NCBI GenBank assembly: GCA_016926135.1
Contig: JAFGPH010000433.1
Coordinates: 1-64,000, forward strand
Direction of reading: 5' to 3'
Length of the DNA stretch: 64,000 nt
From: Deltaproteobacteria bacterium
GTDB lineage: Bacteria; Desulfobacterota; DSM-4660; Desulfatiglandales; HGW-15
Part shown: positions 60,857 to 64,000 of the stretch, piece after piece
Numbering within the stretch: the first letter of the stretch is position 1
Layout: each line of letters opens with the position of its first letter
The notes under the pieces: model-generated
Told to the model about the DNA's origin: nothing
The model's database searches: none
Seen by the model: only the letters and a program-made list of their open reading frames with translations
Made by a program: the position numbers and the translations under genes

Positions 60857-63259
60857 ATGAGGATTTTCGGAAGAATCTTGCTTCTCACTGCGGTTGTGGC
60901 TGCCGCGTCCCTTCTGTGGGCATGCGGGAGTCCCGAGCAGAAGAAGATGAAGTTCTATAACCGGGGTAAGGATCTCTTCGATCAGGGAGAGATCAAGAAG
61001 GCGCGGCTGGAATTCAAGAACGCCCTTCAGATCGACCCCAAGTTCGCCAGGGCCTACCACATGCTCGGGCAGGTGGAGTTCAAGGAAAGGAACTTCAAGA
61101 ACGCATATGGGCTGTTCTCCAAGGCGGCCGAACTGGACCCGGACCTGCTGGATGCGCAAACGGCCCTTGGCAGCTTGTTCATGGCGGCGGGGGAGAGGGA
61201 GAAAGCCAGGGAAAAGGCCGATCTCGTGCTCTCCAAAGAACCGGAGCACGAAGACGCCCTTATCCTGATGGCGGCTCTCCTCATGGCCGAAGAGAGGGAG
61301 GCGGAGGCCGAGCAGTTCATTGCCAGGGTCACCCGGAAGAACCCTAAGAAGCCGGACCCCTACCTCATGCTGGCCGCCATGAGCCTCAAGAAGAAAGACA
61401 CGGACGCTACCGCCCGGCACCTGAGGGACCTGCTGGCCCAGGACGAGAAGCACCAGCGGGCCCGGCTCATGCTGGCGGAGATCCTGGAGCGAAAGGGGGA
61501 TGTGGAGGGGGCGGAGCGGGAGATTCAGGCCCTCATGGCCCAGGACCCGGAGAAAGAAGAGAGGAGGCTTCTCCTTGCAGGCCTCTATGAACGGGCCGGA
61601 CGGAGCGGCGAGGCGGAGAAGGTCCTGAAGGATCTGATCGCCGGCCACCCGGAGAAAGACAACTACCGTCTGGCCCTGGCCCGGTATCATGGCGGAAAGA
61701 AGAATTTCGAGGCCATGAAGTCGGTGCTGGAGCAGGCTATCAAGGACCTGCCCGAGAAGTACGGTCCTTACGAGATGCTGGCAAGGCAGTATCTGGCCGA
61801 GAAGGAGAGCTCCCGTGCCCTGGGGTTGCTGGATCAGTTCATGGGCAAGATCGGCGCCGGACCGGACTACCTCAGGGCCAAACTCTTCAAGGCGGCCGTG
61901 CTCTTCCAGGAGAGAAAGGCCGAAGAGGCCCTGATGCTGGTGGAGGAGATCCTCAAGGACAACCCCAAGGACGTGGGAGCGCATGCACTCAAAGGGGACA
62001 TCCTGATGGCCATGCGTGACTTCCCGGGTGCGGTTGCGGAGTATCGGGCGGTTCACAACGAAGAGCCGCAGAACATCGGCACTGCCCTGATGCTCGCCCG
62101 GGCTCATCTCATGAACAACGAACCCGGCCTCGCCGAAGAGGCCTACAAGAAGATCCTCTCCCTGGACCCCAAGGTTCGGCAGGCGCGGTTCGGCCTGGCC
62201 GATATCTACAGGAGAAAGGGGAATGCGGAGCTCGCCCGGCAAGAGATCCGGAAGATGATCGAGTCTGCCCCGGAAGACCGCGAAGCCCTGGCGGCCATGG
62301 TCGATCTGGCCCTTGCAGCCAAGGATCTGGAGGGGGCACGGCAGCATCTTCTCAAGCTCTCGTCCCTGGTTCCCGACTCCCCGGTGATTCCCTATCGCCT
62401 CGGCCTCTTGGACGTTGCGGAGAAGAAGGACCGGGAGGCGGTCTCCCGTCTGGAGAAGGCACTGGAGATCAACCCCGATTTTGCCCCTGCCTTGAATCAG
62501 ATCCTGGGACTGCTGGCGAGAGACAAGAAGCTCGACCAGGCCATGGCGCGCTGCGAGGAACAGGTCAGCAAGCGACCGGAAAACAGCACCTACCGCGTCG
62601 CCCTGGGAAGGCTCTACGCCCTGAAGAAGGAAGACGACCAGGCCCGCAGGCAATTCGAGAAGGCCCTTGAGATGAATCCCGACAGCGAGGAGGCATTGCT
62701 GGCCCTGGCCCAGTTGGAGCAGAGCCTGGGATCCTTGGACGCTGCCATCGAGAAGTACCGGAGGATCCGCGAGAAGAACCCCGGGAACCTCAACATCGGC
62801 ATGCTCCTGGCCACCCTTCTGCACCAGAAGGGAGACATGAAGCAGGCCAAAACCATCTACGAGGATATTCTCGAGCGAAGACCGGATTCGGCCGTGGCGG
62901 TCAACAACCTGGCCTACTACTACGCGGAACACGAGCCTACGAAGGAGAACCTGACCAAGGCGGCCGGCATGATCGAGCCGCTCCTCGAAAAGCACAAGGA
63001 CGTCCCTACCCTCATAGACACGGGCGCATGGATCTTCTATCGCCTTGGTGACTACCAGAAGGCTCGGGACCTGCTCCTTTCGGTCAGGGACAAGGATCCG
63101 GACAACCCGATCCTGGACTACCATCTGGGCATGGCCTACCTGAGACTCGGGGAGAAAGGAAAGGCGAGGGATCACCTGCAGCGCTCCCTCCGTCAGGAGC
63201 GGGAATTCCCGGAGAAGAAGGCGGCCCGGGAGGCCCTCAGGACCCTGGACCTCGGATGA
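60857..63259 (+). CDS. PrsT-like TPR lipoprotein
   Basis: 800 residues after a perfect GGAGG. A lipoprotein signal (LLTAVVAAASLLWACG) is followed by ~20 tetratricopeptide repeats throughout, for example KARLEFKNALQIDPKFARAY, then KKARLEF-like units ending with LDYHLGMAYLRLGEKGKARD. This matches the PEP-CTERM-system TPR protein PrsT. Probably an outer-membrane or periplasmic scaffold for EPS assembly or export. Role inferred from position. Confidence 0.88.
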   Translation: MRIFGRILLLTAVVAAASLLWACGSPEQKKMKFYNRGKDLFDQGEIKKARLEFKNALQIDPKFARAYHMLGQVEFKERNFKNAYGLFSKAAELDPDLLDAQTALGSLFMAAGEREKAREKADLVLSKEPEHEDALILMAALLMAEEREAEAEQFIARVTRKNPKKPDPYLMLAAMSLKKKDTDATARHLRDLLAQDEKHQRARLMLAEILERKGDVEGAEREIQALMAQDPEKEERRLLLAGLYERAGRSGEAEKVLKDLIAGHPEKDNYRLALARYHGGKKNFEAMKSVLEQAIKDLPEKYGPYEMLARQYLAEKESSRALGLLDQFMGKIGAGPDYLRAKLFKAAVLFQERKAEEALMLVEEILKDNPKDVGAHALKGDILMAMRDFPGAVAEYRAVHNEEPQNIGTALMLARAHLMNNEPGLAEEAYKKILSLDPKVRQARFGLADIYRRKGNAELARQEIRKMIESAPEDREALAAMVDLALAAKDLEGARQHLLKLSSLVPDSPVIPYRLGLLDVAEKKDREAVSRLEKALEINPDFAPALNQILGLLARDKKLDQAMARCEEQVSKRPENSTYRVALGRLYALKKEDDQARRQFEKALEMNPDSEEALLALAQLEQSLGSLDAAIEKYRRIREKNPGNLNIGMLLATLLHQKGDMKQAKTIYEDILERRPDSAVAVNNLAYYYAEHEPTKENLTKAAGMIEPLLEKHKDVPTLIDTGAWIFYRLGDYQKARDLLLSVRDKDPDNPILDYHLGMAYLRLGEKGKARDHLQRSLRQEREFPEKKAAREALRTLDLG

Positions 63260-63268
63260 AGCCCCGCC

Positions 63269-63306
63269 TTAACAGAAACCTCATGATGCCCTAACCCTTT
63301 GTCAAC
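63269..63306 (+). promoter_or_regulatory. PhoB-type box (4 repeats)
   Basis: TTAAC, CTCAT, CTAAC and TCAAC at exact 11-bp intervals, ahead of the type II secretion operon. The following ~230 bp to the gspC start holds only a weak GTG ORF. Confidence 0.75.
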
Positions 63307-63540
63307 ACGCCCTGGATAGTGATGGGCACGATCGAATGAATCATTCGTGCTGGGCTATGGAAGGGCGGGTAGGGTAAGCGTTCAGTTCATGCCTCCATAC
63401 CTCGGCATGAACGGCGAGAGCCGCTGGATTGCGCAGGTCACATCATGTGAGGTCCTAGATGGAAAGGGGGGCAGGTCTCCAAGGGTCCTGCCCTTTCCTC
63501 TTCCCGGCAGGGACGAAGACCTGCATCCGAAGGTGGGCGG

Positions 63541-64000
63541 ATGAAGCTCAAGAGAGTGCTCTTTTTCCTGAACCTCCTGCTTGTAGGTCTGGCCGTCCTG
63601 GCCGGGGTGAGGCTCGCCGAGGGCCTCTTTTACTACAAGCCCGGGGAGGTGTCGCGAGAGGCAAACCCCGAGAGAAAGGGGTCTCCCGCCAAGCCCCTCT
63701 TCACAGGGTCGGGGAAGGCGAAGGATCCGGCGATCATCATCCAGAAGGACATCTTCGGCACCAGCAGCGCGGAGCGGGCCGCTCCCGGCAGGGCCGAGGA
63801 GAAGATCAAGCCCACCAGTCTCGGGCTGCTCCTGAAAGGCACGGTGTTGGGGGAAAACCAGGCATCCTTTGCCATCATAACGGATCGAGAGACGAACCTG
63901 CAGGATGTCTACGGCGTCAACGACTTCGTACAGGGGGCCCGGGTCGTGGATATCGGGAAAGACCGGGTCATTCTGAGTGTGAAAGGGAGCCGGGAGGCCC
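63541..64000 (+). CDS. gspC: Type II secretion inner-membrane protein GspC (partial)
   Basis: Runs off the window, with 153 codons visible. One N-terminal membrane helix (LFFLNLLLVGLAVLAGVRLA) is followed by a GspC homology-region pattern (IIQKDIFGTSSAERAA, then LGLLLKGTVLGENQASFAII). GspC links the T2SS inner-membrane platform to the secretin GspD. It is probably the first gene of a gsp operon continuing beyond the window. A four-repeat regulatory box lies upstream. The start is ATG 63541. Confidence 0.88.
   Translation, partial: MKLKRVLFFLNLLLVGLAVLAGVRLAEGLFYYKPGEVSREANPERKGSPAKPLFTGSGKAKDPAIIIQKDIFGTSSAERAAPGRAEEKIKPTSLGLLLKGTVLGENQASFAIITDRETNLQDVYGVNDFVQGARVVDIGKDRVILSVKGSREA

Noticed and set aside
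63347..63544. 65-codon GTG ORF overlapping the gspC start by ATGA
   Set aside because: No ribosome-binding site seen and codon use is not like the neighbours. It lies in the leader behind the regulatory box and may be chance.
1..64000. tRNA, rRNA, CRISPR arrays, transposases, integrases
   Set aside because: None was recognised by reading. The regular repeats seen are word repeats or palindromes, not spacer arrays.

Overview
The window reads as a chromosome segment of a Gram-negative, GC-rich bacterium, most likely a Desulfobacterota (former Deltaproteobacteria) member. This placement is inference. It rests on the exosortase/PEP-CTERM export genes with an EpsI-fused exosortase, the two-partner secretion pair, the start of a type II secretion operon, the many outer-membrane lipoproteins and barrels, and the density of short intergenic word repeats. 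No rRNA, tRNA, CRISPR array, integrase or transposase was recognised.

Layout. 0-8 kb holds two minus-strand genes (zinc-binding protein; DUF5132-like membrane protein), two small ORFs, a compact exosortase, a small lipoprotein, a conserved 65-residue protein, a repeat-rich gap, a PEP-CTERM (VPLPA-like) substrate and a cysteine-rich secreted protein with a PstS-like look. 8-30 kb is a large cell-surface cluster: STN-domain protein, double-FKBP/thioredoxin lipoprotein, TpsB transporter, a ~3500-residue filamentous haemagglutinin-type TpsA, an ExbB fused to DUF2341 and LamG domains, ExbD, a TonB-like protein, a porin and a coiled-coil protein. 30-33 kb holds a second PEP-CTERM-type protein, small genes and a PhoB/OmpR-family response regulator on the minus strand. 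33-60.8 kb is an exopolysaccharide locus: Wza-like export protein, outer-membrane barrel, Wzz-like chain-length protein, CpsD-like ATPase, a MauE/thioredoxin protein, then a more AT-rich interior (FkbM remnant, flippase, glycosyltransferases, Wzy-like polymerase), then WecB, a phosphoglycosyl transferase, an acetyltransferase, an aminotransferase fused to a membrane module, exosortase XrtD and a 4,6-dehydratase. A PrsT-like TPR lipoprotein and gspC (cut by the window end) follow.

How the parts work together. The last block matches a UDP-N,N'-diacetylbacillosamine-type pathway (dehydratase, aminotransferase, acetyltransferase, phosphoglycosyl transferase) that starts glycan assembly on the lipid carrier. 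The interior glycosyltransferases extend it, the flippase and polymerase move and join it, and the Wzz/CpsD/Wza/barrel set exports it. XrtD probably processes the VPLPA-like proteins.

The most striking regulatory signal is a set of about twelve sites made of pentamers close to [CT]T[AC]A[CT], repeated every 11 bp, mostly four times in a row. They lie upstream of the response regulator itself, the export operon, the lipoproteins, the PEP-CTERM protein, the two-partner secretion region and gspC. The 11-bp helical repeat is the PhoB-type architecture, so I infer one cell-envelope/exopolysaccharide regulon controlled by a PhoB-family regulator, probably the one encoded here.

A second theme is mosaicism. 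The AT-rich glycan cassette is bounded by an internally deleted methyltransferase on the left and by a 5'-truncated glycosyltransferase fused to the tail of another on the right, as expected from replacement of a serotype-like cassette. Word repeats have also entered coding sequences, including four copies of a 7-bp unit in the aminotransferase that could allow frame switching.
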